Source: JAKQDH01 sp029558835 (GTDB lineage: Bacteria > Planctomycetota > Phycisphaerae > UBA1845). From it: a stretch of DNA of 64,000 nt. The stretch spans positions 37,148 through 101,147 of the forward strand of contig DAOQSN010000017.1 in NCBI GenBank assembly GCA_035356615.1, given 5' to 3'. Position 1 is the stretch's first letter; each line of letters starts with the position of its first letter. A program made the position numbers and the translations under genes. Shown piece by piece: positions 1-9,731 of this stretch. Below the pieces are notes generated by a model. That model made no database searches. It saw only the letters and a list, made by a program, of their open reading frames with translations, and was not told the DNA's origin.

Positions 1-2
1 AA

Positions 3-2630
3 CTCACCGACCTGCGCGAGCAACGCCAGAAGTTCCAGGTGCCCATGTCGGACGGGACGTCGGCGGCGGCGGGCGAAATGGAGCGCCGGGACTTGCAGCG
101 CCGCCTCCTCGACGTCCAGATCGCGCGGACGGAACTGGTGCTCAAAGGCGTGCCCTTGCGCTACCAGGCTAACCGGCTGGAAGCGACGCACGCGGAGCAG
201 TACGTCGCGGCCCTGCGCACCTACGTGGCAGCGTTGCAGGAGCGCCTGGCCACCCTGACCGAGGCACGCCGCACGAAGACACTTCAGGACATTGCCGCCC
301 AACAGGCCCGGGCCACCACGGTGCACGACCAGGCGTTCCTGAAGTTGCAGGGCTTCCGCGAGCGGGTGCTGCTGAAGTACTTCAAGAACCAGGCGCTGCT
401 GACGGCTTTGCAGCAGAGGTTCTCCAGCGCCGCGCTGGACCGCGTTCGTGATCGGATCGCTCTGTCCACGGCGACCTGGGACGAGTTGTCCGCCTCGCTC
501 GAACAGCGTACCGGGCAGGAGGCCATGGAACTGCGCGCCCGCGCCCGCGAGGAACGCCGGGCGTACGAAACGGAACGTGTGCAGGTGCAGGCGAAGCTCA
601 CCGAGACCGTCTCCGAACTGTACGACTTACAGGTGTTGCGGGAGAAGGTCCTCCGGCACTTCCGGAGCCTGGCGCAGGAACTGACGACAGCACTGGAGGG
701 GGCGAACCCGGCCGAGCACACCCGCCTGGAAACGGAAGCGACCACCCTGCGTTCGGGTCTGTACCAGGCGATGGCGGAGACCATCCGGGACGCCCGCGAT
801 CTCGTCGCCCGCCTGAAGGAATCGCTCAAGCTCCACAACGAGTACGTGGCAAAGCTGCGGCAGGTCGAGCAGGAGGCATACTGGTCGGCCGTGCAGCGGC
901 GGGAATCGGGGTTGGCGGGCCTGGATTTCCCCGCCATCCGCCTGGAAGTGAGCCAACTGCTGGGACTGCACGTCCTCCGATCGCCAACGGCGGCTGACGC
1001 GGGGACGCTGGAGGATGAGTTCGACGAACTGCTCGGGATTCGCCCCAACGTGCGTCACCAGCTCGCGCGGAAGCTGGATGCCTTCGCCGGCGATTTCGTG
1101 CAGGTGGGACGCGAGTCCTGGGGCGTGCTGGGCATCGTGCTGTTCATCCTGGCCGTGGCCGCGGAGTGGCTGCGCCGCTACGCCCGGCGTCGGACTCTGC
1201 GCCTGGCGTCGGGCTTTCGGCACTCACCAACAAACGCAGCCGGGGAAGACGAGCACCGGCTTAGCGAACGGCTCAATCTGCTGGGCTGGCGCTTGACACA
1301 GGGCGCTTCGCTGCCCCTGGCGGTGGGTGCAGGAGCATGGGTGCTCGTCGAGGTCCTCGATCTGGGTGACGCAGCCCGCAGCCTGATTCTGACCGGCGTT
1401 GGGTTCCTGGTGGCCGGCGTGATCGTGTTGATCCTGGTCCATCACGTGTTCGCAACGGAGGAGCCCGAGCAGCGGGTTCTGCCGTGCAGTGAGACCGTGG
1501 CGCGGCACTACCGCCGCTGGCTTGCGGCTCTGTTGATCTTCGCGCTGGTGGTTGGCGCGCTGCCGCTGTGTCTGTACGCGCTGGACGTGGCGCCGGCCGT
1601 GCGCGGTGCCCTGCTGGAGGTATTCAAGACCGGGCTGTTGCTGATGCTGCTGGGCTTCCTGTTGCGCCGGGAGCGTGCCCTGGGCGTCGTCGGGAGCCGG
1701 TACCAGCATTGGGTGTCGACGCTGGCCGCTGCCCTGTATCCCGTGGTGTTCATTGGCGTGCTCGTGCTGCTGGTGTTGCAGATCGTCGGCTACGGCGTGC
1801 TGGTGGAGTTCATCGGCACGGGCCTGCTCGCCAGTATCGTCCTGCTGGTTCTGGCCGGCGTGCTCGTCGAGTACGTATGCGACCTGCTGGAGAGGGCCGC
1901 CCGCCTGCCGGAAGCCCGGCGTGCGGGGGTGGAAGCGTCCGGCCCGACCGCGGTGGACGAGCCGGGGGGCGGCGTCGTCGTGCATGCGGTGCGTCTCGGC
2001 AAGCTCGTGCTGCGCCTGATGGGCGTACTGGTGACGGGCGTGCTCATCCTGCGCGTCTGGGGGGTGGGGGTGCTGGGCTACCAGATCGCGTGGCGGCAGA
2101 TCGGGCTCGCGGCCCTCGTCGTGGTCATAGGGTTGATTGTGGATCGCGCGGTGTACGCTGCCCTGTACACTTTGCGGACGGCCGAGCGCATCCCCGCCAG
2201 CACAGAGAGCATCCTCCGCCGGTGGCTGCGCGGGCTTCTCGTCGTCGTGGTGGGCCTGGTGCTGATTGCCCTCGCCGGCTTTGACATCGTGGGCATCTGG
2301 GCGTTGCTGGCCGGCCTCATCGCGATGGTTGCCATCGGCTTCTTCGCGGTCTGGAGCGTGTTGTGCAACATCACCGCGACGCTGGTGATTCTCATCTGGC
2401 GGCCCTTCAACGTCGGCGAGCGCATCCAGATTCAGCCCGAGGGTATCGCCGGCGAGGTCGTGGACATCAACTTCATGTTCACGCTGCTCAAGAACGACGA
2501 CGGCGAGCGCGTTACGGTGCCCAACTCGCTGTTTGTGCAGAAGTTCGTGCAGCGCCGGCACCTGCCGGGCCGGCCGACGGTGACGTTGGCCCAGCAGTTG
2601 GAGGCCGACAAGCCGGTCGATGAGAAGTAG
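3..2630 (+). CDS. MscS-family mechanosensitive channel with long coiled-coil N-terminus (5' partial)
   Basis: Predicted inner-membrane small-conductance mechanosensitive channel of the large (MscK/MscM-like) class. The frame is open to the left window edge, so the true start and any signal peptide lie outside; a GTG at 39 is only the first internal start. The first ~340 visible residues are charged and Leu/Ala/Glu/Arg-rich, as expected for a periplasmic coiled coil. From about residue 360 come roughly ten hydrophobic segments, ending in the MscS core: a Gly/Ala-rich pore-type helix (around GLIAMVAIGFFAVWSVL), the beta-domain signature RPFNVGERIQI, then VTVPNSLF. The protein ends soon after the beta-domain, so the usual C-terminal alpha/beta cage is short or missing. 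Family assignment is secure; ion preference and gating cannot be read from sequence. Confidence 0.88.
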   Translation, partial: LTDLREQRQKFQVPMSDGTSAAAGEMERRDLQRRLLDVQIARTELVLKGVPLRYQANRLEATHAEQYVAALRTYVAALQERLATLTEARRTKTLQDIAAQQARATTVHDQAFLKLQGFRERVLLKYFKNQALLTALQQRFSSAALDRVRDRIALSTATWDELSASLEQRTGQEAMELRARAREERRAYETERVQVQAKLTETVSELYDLQVLREKVLRHFRSLAQELTTALEGANPAEHTRLETEATTLRSGLYQAMAETIRDARDLVARLKESLKLHNEYVAKLRQVEQEAYWSAVQRRESGLAGLDFPAIRLEVSQLLGLHVLRSPTAADAGTLEDEFDELLGIRPNVRHQLARKLDAFAGDFVQVGRESWGVLGIVLFILAVAAEWLRRYARRRTLRLASGFRHSPTNAAGEDEHRLSERLNLLGWRLTQGASLPLAVGAGAWVLVEVLDLGDAARSLILTGVGFLVAGVIVLILVHHVFATEEPEQRVLPCSETVARHYRRWLAALLIFALVVGALPLCLYALDVAPAVRGALLEVFKTGLLLMLLGFLLRRERALGVVGSRYQHWVSTLAAALYPVVFIGVLVLLVLQIVGYGVLVEFIGTGLLASIVLLVLAGVLVEYVCDLLERAARLPEARRAGVEASGPTAVDEPGGGVVVHAVRLGKLVLRLMGVLVTGVLILRVWGVGVLGYQIAWRQIGLAALVVVIGLIVDRAVYAALYTLRTAERIPASTESILRRWLRGLLVVVVGLVLIALAGFDIVGIWALLAGLIAMVAIGFFAVWSVLCNITATLVILIWRPFNVGERIQIQPEGIAGEVVDINFMFTLLKNDDGERVTVPNSLFVQKFVQRRHLPGRPTVTLAQQLEADKPVDEK

Positions 2631-3202
2631 GCGTGCCGGCGCGCTCGCATGCCCGGTCACCGGGCAGAGAGAGCCAAGGCGCCGGCCGCGGGTCACCCGG
2701 CGATGCCGTAGCCGCGTCGCGTGCATGACTGCCACCAGTAACGAGCCTTTGGTGTGATTCGTTCGCCCTCCGGGCGAGACGTGAGGAGATAAGAAGGGGG
2801 TGGGCGTCACCAGGGACTGAAGTCCCTGGCAACCATCGTTCGCCCTCCGGGCGAAGAGCGGGTCCCTCCGGACGAAGAGTCAACGTCCTCGGGCGAGTAG
2901 TTAATGTCCTCGGGCGAAGAGTCAACGTCTCGGGGAGGACAGTGAGCGTCACGTTCAGCCGCAGGGTGAACGAGTGTCTTCGTCCGGAGGACGGGTGAGC
3001 GTTGCCAGGGACTTCAGTCCCTGGCAGGCGACCTCATCCTTCTTCCTCCTCTCCCCGCTCGCGCCCGGAAGGGCGCACGAACACGGCCTGGGAGTTCGCT
3101 TCTTCGTGACTCGACGTCCGCATCCCTTGTGCTGCAGTCAGCAACGAAGTATCCTGCCATCTGCAATCTGAGATTCGAGATTGGCCATCGGCGGCCGGTG
3201 CG
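2631..3202. repeat. Repeat-rich intergenic region with palindromes
   Basis: No convincing gene. It contains two copies of a perfect palindrome around CCTCCGGG (2762-2777 and 2839-2854), two near-palindromes CCAGGGACT-nn-AGTCCCTGG (2810-2829 and 3005-3024), and three imperfect 21-bp tandem units of the type GAAGAGTCAACGTCCTCGGGC at about 2874-2935. The hairpins can fold on either strand and may act in transcript termination, but none carries a clear T-tract. Confidence 0.6.
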
Positions 3203-4825
3203 ATGTCATACGGACAGACTTCTTCGATGTTGCCGACGAACGGCGCAACCCCTGCGCCGGTGGGCGGCACGCCGCATGCTCCAACGAGCGTCGGCCCGCC
3301 GCCGCCAACGACGGTGGCTCCGCCCGTAGCCCAGCCCTTCCCGCCGCGGTTCTGGTGGCTCAAGCGCATCGTCGTCGCCGTGCTCGTGCTGCTGCTGGCA
3401 CTGCTCGGCCTGCGCCTCTGGTGGGGCTGGGAAGCCCAGCGGCGTTTCGACGCGGCCATCGCCGCCTACCGGGCCGCGGGCGAGCCCGTCTTTCCGGAGG
3501 ACTTCCTCACCGAGCAGGTCCCCGACGAAGACAACGCGGCCAGGGTATACGACAGAGCACTACAGAAGCTGGTTCTGACCACGGCCGGCGGCGTTTCGCT
3601 CGATGACCTGCTCGGCTGGCCCGAGACCTTTCGCGATCGCCCTGCCGAGGTGAGGGAACTTGTTGAGGCTAACGCGGAAGTGTTCCTTCTGCTCGAGCAG
3701 GCCCGCACCCGGCCGACGGTCGGCTGGAACATTGTCCCCAACGCGGCCTGCTTTGACACTGCCACAGGCGGAGTCTTCACTACTTTTCAAGCGCATCGCA
3801 ATCTCAGCAGGCTCGCGTACCTGGCGGCGTGGCACCATCACGAACACGGCGACGACGGCCGGGCGCTGGTGATCATGGCTGCTGCCGTGGCTCATGCCCG
3901 AGCCATTGCGCGACAGCCGTTGCACATCAGTCAGCTTGTGGCTTCTGCCTGCGCGGGCCTGCATGCGTCGCTCATCGAGGAGATCATTCCAGACCTGTGG
4001 TCTGGTGACGTGCCGCAAGGCGAGCCGAAACCACCGTACCAGCGCGAGCGGGTTCGGGGCGTGATCGCGGAGCTCCTTGATGATGCGCCGTGGCAAGAGG
4101 GAGCCGTGAGAGGGTTCCTGGGAGAGCGTGCACTGCTTGTCGAAGCAGCGGGTCACGGTCTGGACTTGTCGGGAGGGGCGGGTGGTCCACGTCCGTTGAC
4201 GATGGGGCGACGGTTGGTGGCCTGGGCGGTGAATCCCTCCTACGTTCTGGAGGTGGTGGCGGGCATGAGATTAGACCGCGCGATTGCTCAGGCGATGATC
4301 GAGCCGACCTACCCGGCGGCGCGCGGACGTCTGCTGCATGAGCGCCGCGGTACTTCCCCGTGGGAGCGATGGAACGCGCCGCTCCGATTGCCCTATGACG
4401 AAGACATCTCCAGCGCGCCGTCTTCTTATTACCGCTCCCTGGCGCGGCGGCGCCTGGCCGCGACGGCATTGGCGATTCGATGGTACGCAGTGGATCATGG
4501 AGGGCGACCCACCACGCTGGAGGAACTCGTGCCGGGCTACCTGCCTGCGGTGCCGCTGGATCCACTCGCGTCCGACGGGAGCGCGCTTCGCTATTGCCCG
4601 GCGGAACGCCGTCCGGTGCTCTACAGCGTTGGCGAGAACGGAATCGACGACGGTGGAACGACGCATGTGGCACCGGCCGATAGGCAGCGGGGTCACCGCG
4701 ACGACATGCTGTTCTTCCTCGCGCCGCCGCTCGCCGGGGAATCCGACGACGGCAGCGCTGCGTCGTCAGGCAAGGCTGACGCAGACGGTCAGCAGCAAGA
4801 GAACCAAGACCGGGAAGCCCAGTAG
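3203..4825 (+). CDS. Uncharacterised single-pass membrane protein with planctomycete-type C-terminal motif
   Basis: Function unknown, 540 residues. Residues 1-50 are Pro/Thr-rich and low complexity, then one transmembrane helix follows at about 52-72, so the bulk of the protein is probably extracytoplasmic. The middle is alpha-helical without a recognised fold. The C-terminus carries LEELVPGYLPAVPLDPL and a YSVGENGIDDGG motif; from memory this resembles the ends of pseudopilin-like and other uncharacterised planctomycete proteins in which a formatted record is followed by an acidic Gly pair. The tail after this is Ser/Asp/Gln-rich. The 3' end overlaps the convergent zinc-ribbon gene by 60 bp, so the extreme C-terminus may be less constrained. 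The start at 3203 is the first ATG of the frame; no strong ribosome binding site is seen. Confidence 0.7.
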   Translation: MSYGQTSSMLPTNGATPAPVGGTPHAPTSVGPPPPTTVAPPVAQPFPPRFWWLKRIVVAVLVLLLALLGLRLWWGWEAQRRFDAAIAAYRAAGEPVFPEDFLTEQVPDEDNAARVYDRALQKLVLTTAGGVSLDDLLGWPETFRDRPAEVRELVEANAEVFLLLEQARTRPTVGWNIVPNAACFDTATGGVFTTFQAHRNLSRLAYLAAWHHHEHGDDGRALVIMAAAVAHARAIARQPLHISQLVASACAGLHASLIEEIIPDLWSGDVPQGEPKPPYQRERVRGVIAELLDDAPWQEGAVRGFLGERALLVEAAGHGLDLSGGAGGPRPLTMGRRLVAWAVNPSYVLEVVAGMRLDRAIAQAMIEPTYPAARGRLLHERRGTSPWERWNAPLRLPYDEDISSAPSSYYRSLARRRLAATALAIRWYAVDHGGRPTTLEELVPGYLPAVPLDPLASDGSALRYCPAERRPVLYSVGENGIDDGGTTHVAPADRQRGHRDDMLFFLAPPLAGESDDGSAASSGKADADGQQQENQDREAQ

Positions 4826-5656
4826 CGTGAGCAATCCCGTCAGGACCCACAGCAGCGGTACGCCCAGGCCCAGACTCAGCATGCGCGGCGCGCGGGGCCG
4901 ATGAACCACGCGCAGCGTGCGCACCAGGTCTCTCCACCACACGAATCCCACCAGCCCCACGGGGCTCAGAGCAAGCACGACGGCCTGCCCCACCGTTGGC
5001 AGGCCGAGCAGGCATGACGGCACCACCAGCAGCAGGGCGCCCAGCACGGCAAGGACGCCGCCCGTGTAGTAGCTGAGGGCGACCGCCCGGTTTTGCAGTT
5101 CGACTGGCCGAGAACGCGGGTGGAAGAAGTAACTTGGTACGCCGGTGGCCACCGCCAGGCAGAGCAGGATACTGACATTGGCCAGCACCATCGGCCAGAT
5201 CCCGTGTACCATCTGCGCACGATAGACGGCAACCGTTACGCCGGGAGCACCTATCCAGAAGATCGTGTCACTGAAGGGGTAGTATTGTGTCACTGGTCGC
5301 GGCGTCCCCGCCCAGAGCATCACGGTGCACCACACCACGCCCGCCATCGCGTGCAGGATCGTTACCCAGCGGAACCGTTGCGCGTCGGCGTAACTGACCG
5401 GCCGGCCCATCTCGGCGCAGAACTGGCGGTGCCGAAAGCGCACCCACCAGATTGTCTGCCAGTACGCCTTGAAACGGCCGATCGCTTTCCGCCGTGCCCA
5501 GGGAAGCTGCGGCGCAGGGTCGCGCAGACCGGTCAAGTCAAACCCGCACTCCGGGCACTTGTTGCTCGTCAGTGAGTAGAGGTTGTACCCGCAGGCGGGG
5601 CAAAGCACGTCGTATGCAATGGCGGGCTCAGGCTTCACGGTCTGATCCCTGGACAC
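4766..5656 (-). CDS. Zinc-ribbon multi-pass membrane protein, function unknown
   Basis: About 296 residues if started at the GTG at 5656 (VSRDQTVKPEP...). The cytoplasmic N-terminus has a double CxxC zinc ribbon, CPACGYNLYSLTSNKCPECG, followed by a basic linker (WARRKAIGRFKAYWQ) and about six hydrophobic segments. Zinc-ribbon plus membrane-helix proteins of this layout are frequent in planctomycetes and have no assigned role. The longer frame up to 5821 was not used because its first ~55 codons run through a REP-like palindrome (5687-5726) and read as low-quality Arg/Pro/Gly sequence. Convergent with, and overlapping by 60 bp, the upstream-strand membrane protein gene. Confidence 0.75.
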   Translation of the reverse strand: MSRDQTVKPEPAIAYDVLCPACGYNLYSLTSNKCPECGFDLTGLRDPAPQLPWARRKAIGRFKAYWQTIWWVRFRHRQFCAEMGRPVSYADAQRFRWVTILHAMAGVVWCTVMLWAGTPRPVTQYYPFSDTIFWIGAPGVTVAVYRAQMVHGIWPMVLANVSILLCLAVATGVPSYFFHPRSRPVELQNRAVALSYYTGGVLAVLGALLLVVPSCLLGLPTVGQAVVLALSPVGLVGFVWWRDLVRTLRVVHRPRAPRMLSLGLGVPLLWVLTGLLTLLGFPVLVLLLLTVCVSLA

Positions 5657-5686
5657 AACACGCACCCCACCATGGGCACCGGACCG

Positions 5687-5726
5687 AACCCCTCTCCCCC
5701 TTGGGGGAGAGAGCAGGGTGAGGGGG
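5687..5726. repeat. REP-like palindrome, copy 1
   Basis: Palindromic element: CCCCTCTCCCCC, a TT loop, GGGGGAGAG, then a trailing AGGGTGAGGGGG. A second copy with the same architecture lies at 23647-23689. The pattern resembles a palindromic repeat common in intergenic DNA of many high-GC bacteria; it may serve as a terminator-like hairpin. Confidence 0.7.
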
Positions 5727-6452
5727 AACGCCGCGGGCGTTCGGTTCTCTCCAATCCCGCACTCGCAAGCCGGAGGATTGTGCCGGAGGTTCAGAATACA
5801 CCGCCTTCGGCCCTCCGGCAACGGTTGCGCCGCCGGCCGCCCCCTTTTCCGACGTATGTCGGGACGGCTTGGGTCAGCACGCGCTCATTCGTCATCGCGG
5901 CAGGAATGCACCACGGAGTCTCAGCGCGGGCTTCGCCCACAACTCATGCACGCACTGTGCCCTGCGGGCGCGGGTCGGCGGAATCTTCCTGGGGTGCGAA
6001 GAAACCAAACGTTAGTAGTACGAAGGCCGCCGAGAGGACAACGGCCCTCGAGTCCAGTTCTCCTCTCCGTGTTCCCAGTGTCTCCGTGGTGCACCATAGT
6101 CGGCGATCCACGCCTCGCGTCGGGCTGCGAACACCGGTGGCCGCTCGCTCACGCTCGCGGTTCCGATCGGTGTACCTGGTCCGCTCGGTCCTGTCGGTGT
6201 CCTGGTGTCTTGGTGGTGCACCTTCGACATGCTGCTCCCCGCGAAGGACACGACGCGCAACGAATAGAATACGGTCGAGTCCGCCTCATTCGCTTGTTGC
6301 TCCTCATCGTGCCCCATTTCACCTGCGGGGCGCGCGCCGGATTGTAACGCGAATATCGTTTGAGCTTCGCGCACGGCACCTCTACCATCCCCCCGACGCG
6401 CGCGCGGAGGACGCGTGCCACCTTCCTGAGAGTCCAGTATGGAGGATGGGTC
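5727..6452. other. Intergenic region, no gene seen
   Basis: About 725 bp with several open but unconvincing frames. It holds two short variants of a GTGTCTTGGTGGTGC-type intergenic sequence (about 6065-6105 and 6195-6225); a similar stretch recurs near 9905-9945. No RNA gene or clear promoter was recognised. Confidence 0.5.
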
Positions 6453-7901
6453 ATGCGACGAAGGGAGTTTCTTGCAGTTACGGCGGCCACTGCGTTTCTG
6501 CCCGGCTGTGCCGGGCGGCGCTGGCCGGCAAGTCGCGCGGAGGAGTGCTGCCCGCGGCCCCAGGGCGGCCCGGGCTACGCCAGCCCCAAGGCGGCCATGG
6601 CGGGCCCCCGCGAACGTCTGTTGTACACCACAGCGATCTACACAGGGACGAAGGTCCAGGAGCCGGACTACCTGGCCACCGTGGACGTGGACCCGGCTTC
6701 GCCCACGTACTCGCAGGTCGTGCATCGCCTGCCCATGCCGCGCGTCGGCGATGAGCTGCACCACTTCGGCTGGAACACGTGCAGCAGTTGCCACGGCGAT
6801 GCCGGCAAGGTGCGGCGCTACATGGTGCTGCCCGGCCTGAAGTCCGGGCGCATCCACGTCGTGGACACGATGAACCCGCACCGGCCGACGCTGCACACGG
6901 TCATTGAACCCGAGGAAGTCGCGCGCAAGGTCAACCTTTCCGCGCCGCACACGGTGCACTGCCTGGCCGACGGCACGGTGATGATCTCCATGCTGGGGGA
7001 CCGGGAGGGGTACGGCCCCGGCGGCTTTCTCGCCCTCGACGACCGTTTCGATATCCTCGGTCGCTGGGAGCGCGACGCGAATGGGATGGCGTACAATTAC
7101 GACTTCTGGTACCAGCCCCGGCACAACGTGATGGTCAGCAGCGAGTGGGCGGCGCCGCGCACCTACGTGGGCGGTTTCGAGCCGAAGGACGTGGAGGCCG
7201 GCAAGTACGGGTCGCAATTGCACTTCTGGGACTGGTCGGCGCGCCGGCTCGTCAAGACCGTCGATCTGGGGCCGACCGGTATGATCCCGCTGGAGGTACG
7301 CTTCCATCACGATCCCGACAGTTCGCACGGCTACGCGGGCGCAGCCCTGAGCAGCACGATGTGGCACTGGCACCGACGTAGCGGCGACTGGGCGGTCGAG
7401 AAGGTCATCGCGGTGGACCCGGTTAAGGTCGAGGGCTGGCCGTTCCCGGTGCCCGGACTCATCACCGACCTGGTCGTGTCCATGGATGACCGGTTCCTGT
7501 ACTTCTCCAACTGGCTCCACGGCGACATCCGCCAATACGACATCACGGACCCGGGTCGGCCGCGGCTCGTCGGGCGGGTCTGGTGCGGCGGGCTCATCGG
7601 CAAGACGGCCGAGGTGCGGGGGAAGCCGCTTGTCGGTGGTCCGCAGATGCTGCAGCTCAGCCTCGACGGCCGGCGCCTGTACGTGACGAACTCGCTCTTG
7701 AGCACCTGGGACAACCAGTTCTATCCCCAGATCGCGGAGCAGGGTTCTTACCTGATTCAGGTGGACTGCGACACGCAGCGCGGCGGTCTTACGATGAACA
7801 ACAACTTCTTCGTTGATTTCGGTGCGGAACCGGCCGGGCCTGCCCGGGCCCACGAGATGCGGTATCCCGGCGGGGATTGCACGTCGGATATCTTCGGGTA
7901 G
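6453..7901 (+). CDS. Selenium-binding protein (SBP56) / methanethiol oxidase family, Tat-lipoprotein form
   Basis: Homologue of SELENBP1 and bacterial methanethiol oxidase, which oxidises methanethiol to formaldehyde, H2S and H2O2. The family hallmarks are present along the whole length: GWNTCSSC around Cys110/Cys113, DFWYQPRHNVMVSSEWAAP, FLYFSNWLHGDIRQYDI, GGPQMLQLSLDG and the C-terminal RYPGGDCTSDIF. About 482 residues, normal for the family. The N-terminus reads MRRREFLAVT...FLPGC, a twin-arginine signal combined with a lipobox, so the protein is probably exported folded and lipid-anchored. The start at 6453 is preceded by GGAGG seven bases upstream; the longer frame from 6360 is rejected. 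A TPR protein follows 45 bp downstream and is probably co-transcribed. No SCO1 or MauG gene, which accompany some bacterial mtoX loci, is adjacent. Methanethiol activity is inference from family. Confidence 0.9.
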   Translation: MRRREFLAVTAATAFLPGCAGRRWPASRAEECCPRPQGGPGYASPKAAMAGPRERLLYTTAIYTGTKVQEPDYLATVDVDPASPTYSQVVHRLPMPRVGDELHHFGWNTCSSCHGDAGKVRRYMVLPGLKSGRIHVVDTMNPHRPTLHTVIEPEEVARKVNLSAPHTVHCLADGTVMISMLGDREGYGPGGFLALDDRFDILGRWERDANGMAYNYDFWYQPRHNVMVSSEWAAPRTYVGGFEPKDVEAGKYGSQLHFWDWSARRLVKTVDLGPTGMIPLEVRFHHDPDSSHGYAGAALSSTMWHWHRRSGDWAVEKVIAVDPVKVEGWPFPVPGLITDLVVSMDDRFLYFSNWLHGDIRQYDITDPGRPRLVGRVWCGGLIGKTAEVRGKPLVGGPQMLQLSLDGRRLYVTNSLLSTWDNQFYPQIAEQGSYLIQVDCDTQRGGLTMNNNFFVDFGAEPAGPARAHEMRYPGGDCTSDIFG

Positions 7902-7946
7902 CCACTGGTCATGGTCAATCTTCACGAAAGCAGGGAGGATACCTGA

Positions 7947-9731
7947 ATGTACACGCGAATGCTCAACTGCCCGGCGCGGGTGTTGTCCGCGGTCCGCAAT
8001 GGGGCACGGGTGTCTCGCCGGTGGGTCCCTCGGTCAGACGCCGGTACCATGCCATTGCCGTGGCGGGGGAGGGAACCGAACCGTGGTCGTGCCAAGGCCC
8101 TGGCGGTGACGCTGATTGTCGTATTCGCTGCTTCACCGGTCGTGCGCGCGGGCGGCGAACTCGACGTTCCCCTGTACAACGGTCTGGGAAAACACCATCG
8201 GGAGGTGACCACTTCGTCACCCCGTGCCCAGAAGTACTTCGATCAGGGGTTGATCTGGGCGTATGCGTTTAACCATGATGAGGCCATTCGAGCGTTCCGG
8301 AAGGCGGCGGAACTCGACCCCGACTGCGCGATGGCCTGGTGGGGCATCGCGCTGTGCAACGGGCCGCACATCAACAATCCCGCCGTGTCGCCGGAGCGCG
8401 CCGCCGCCGCCTGGAAGGCATGGCAGAAGGCGAACGCCGCCCAGGCCCGCGTCTTGCCGGTCGAACAGGCGCTGATCCGGGCGCTGGGGCAGCGTTACGC
8501 CGATCCCGCCCCGGCCGACCGCGCCGCGTTGGACGCCGCGTACGCGGAAGCGATGGCCAAGGTGTGGGCGGAGTACCCGCGCGACCCGGACGTCGGTACT
8601 CTGTACGCGGAAGCGCTGATGGACCTGCGTCCGTGGGACCTCTGGACGCAGGATCAGCGTCCCCAGCCGGGGACGTTGCGGATCGTTGAGGTGCTCGAAG
8701 AGGTGCTGCATCTGGATCCGGACAACCCGGGTGCCAACCACCTGTACATTCACGCGGTCGAGCCGTCGAAAGAGCCCCAGAAGGCAAACCTCGCAGCCCA
8801 GCGGCTGTGCGATCTGGTGCCCGTTTCCGGACACCTGGTGCACATGCCGTCGCACATCTACGTGCTCACCGGGCGCTGGGCCGAGGCCGCCCTGCAGAAC
8901 GAACGCGCCATCGAGGCGGACCGCGCCTACCGCAAGCGCTCCCCGCAGCAGGGCTTCTACCACGTGTACATGCTGCACAACCATCACATGTTGTCCTTTG
9001 CCTCGATGATGGAGGGGCGCAGCGCGGTGGCCATCCGGGCCGCCCGCGGGGCCGTCGAGAGCGTGCCCGACGACTACCGCCGCGAGAACGCCGCCCTGGT
9101 CGATCCGTACATGGGCGCCGTGTACGATGCCCTCAAGCGGTTCGGACGCTGGGACGACGTCCTGAAGGAACCGCCGCCGCCTTCCTACCTGCCGATTACG
9201 ACGGCTATGTGGCGGATGAATCGTGCCGTGGCTTACGCGGCGAAGGGTGACACAGCCCTGGCCGAGCAGGAGCGCGCCGCGTTTCAGCAGGCGGCCGCCC
9301 AGGTGCCGGAGGACGCCATGATGGCGATCAACCCGGCGCAGAGCATCCTCAAGATCGCGCAGCACTTCCTTGACGGCGAGATCGCGTATCGCCACGGGGA
9401 CGCGGAGACGGCGATCCGCGCGCTGCAGAAGGCGATCGCCCTGGAGGACCAGTTGCGCTACATGGAGCCTCCGGAGTGGATGCAGCCCGTAAGGCACACG
9501 CTGGGGGCAATACTGCTGAGCACCGGTCGCTATGAGGAAGCGGAACAGGTCTACCGCGCGGACCTGGAGCAGTGGCCGGAGAACGGTTGGTCGCTCCACG
9601 GGCTGAGTCGCTGCTTGCAGGCGCGCGGGGCGCTGGAGGAAGCGGGCCAGGCCGAGCAGCGCTTCCGCAAGACCTGGTCCCGCGCCGACGTGTCGATTGA
9701 CTCAAGTTGTGTTTGCGTTCCGGGCAAGTAG
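7947..9731 (+). CDS. Exported TPR protein co-transcribed with the SBP56 gene
   Basis: 594-residue tetratricopeptide-repeat protein. A GGGAGG sits just upstream of the ATG at 7947. The N-terminus is unusually long (about 50 residues) before a hydrophobic export segment (ALAVTLIVVFAASPVVRA), so an internal Met at residue 35 could be the real start. The mature part begins with YFDQGLIWAYAFNHDEAIRAF, a TPR, followed by AWWGIALCNGPHINNP, and further helical pairs to the C-terminus (RYEEAEQVYRADLEQWPENGW). From memory, proteins with this YFDQG/AWWG signature are common in planctomycetes and proteobacteria. Likely a scaffold in the cell envelope working with the upstream oxidase, which is inferred only from the 45-bp spacing. 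Confidence 0.8.
   Translation: MYTRMLNCPARVLSAVRNGARVSRRWVPRSDAGTMPLPWRGREPNRGRAKALAVTLIVVFAASPVVRAGGELDVPLYNGLGKHHREVTTSSPRAQKYFDQGLIWAYAFNHDEAIRAFRKAAELDPDCAMAWWGIALCNGPHINNPAVSPERAAAAWKAWQKANAAQARVLPVEQALIRALGQRYADPAPADRAALDAAYAEAMAKVWAEYPRDPDVGTLYAEALMDLRPWDLWTQDQRPQPGTLRIVEVLEEVLHLDPDNPGANHLYIHAVEPSKEPQKANLAAQRLCDLVPVSGHLVHMPSHIYVLTGRWAEAALQNERAIEADRAYRKRSPQQGFYHVYMLHNHHMLSFASMMEGRSAVAIRAARGAVESVPDDYRRENAALVDPYMGAVYDALKRFGRWDDVLKEPPPPSYLPITTAMWRMNRAVAYAAKGDTALAEQERAAFQQAAAQVPEDAMMAINPAQSILKIAQHFLDGEIAYRHGDAETAIRALQKAIALEDQLRYMEPPEWMQPVRHTLGAILLSTGRYEEAEQVYRADLEQWPENGWSLHGLSRCLQARGALEEAGQAEQRFRKTWSRADVSIDSSCVCVPGK

Noticed and set aside
6779..6793. CxxCH (CSSCH) in the SBP56 protein as a c-type haem site
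   Set aside because: The CSSC pair is the conserved SBP56 motif; the following His is where other members have varied residues, and the rest of the protein matches SBP56 throughout.
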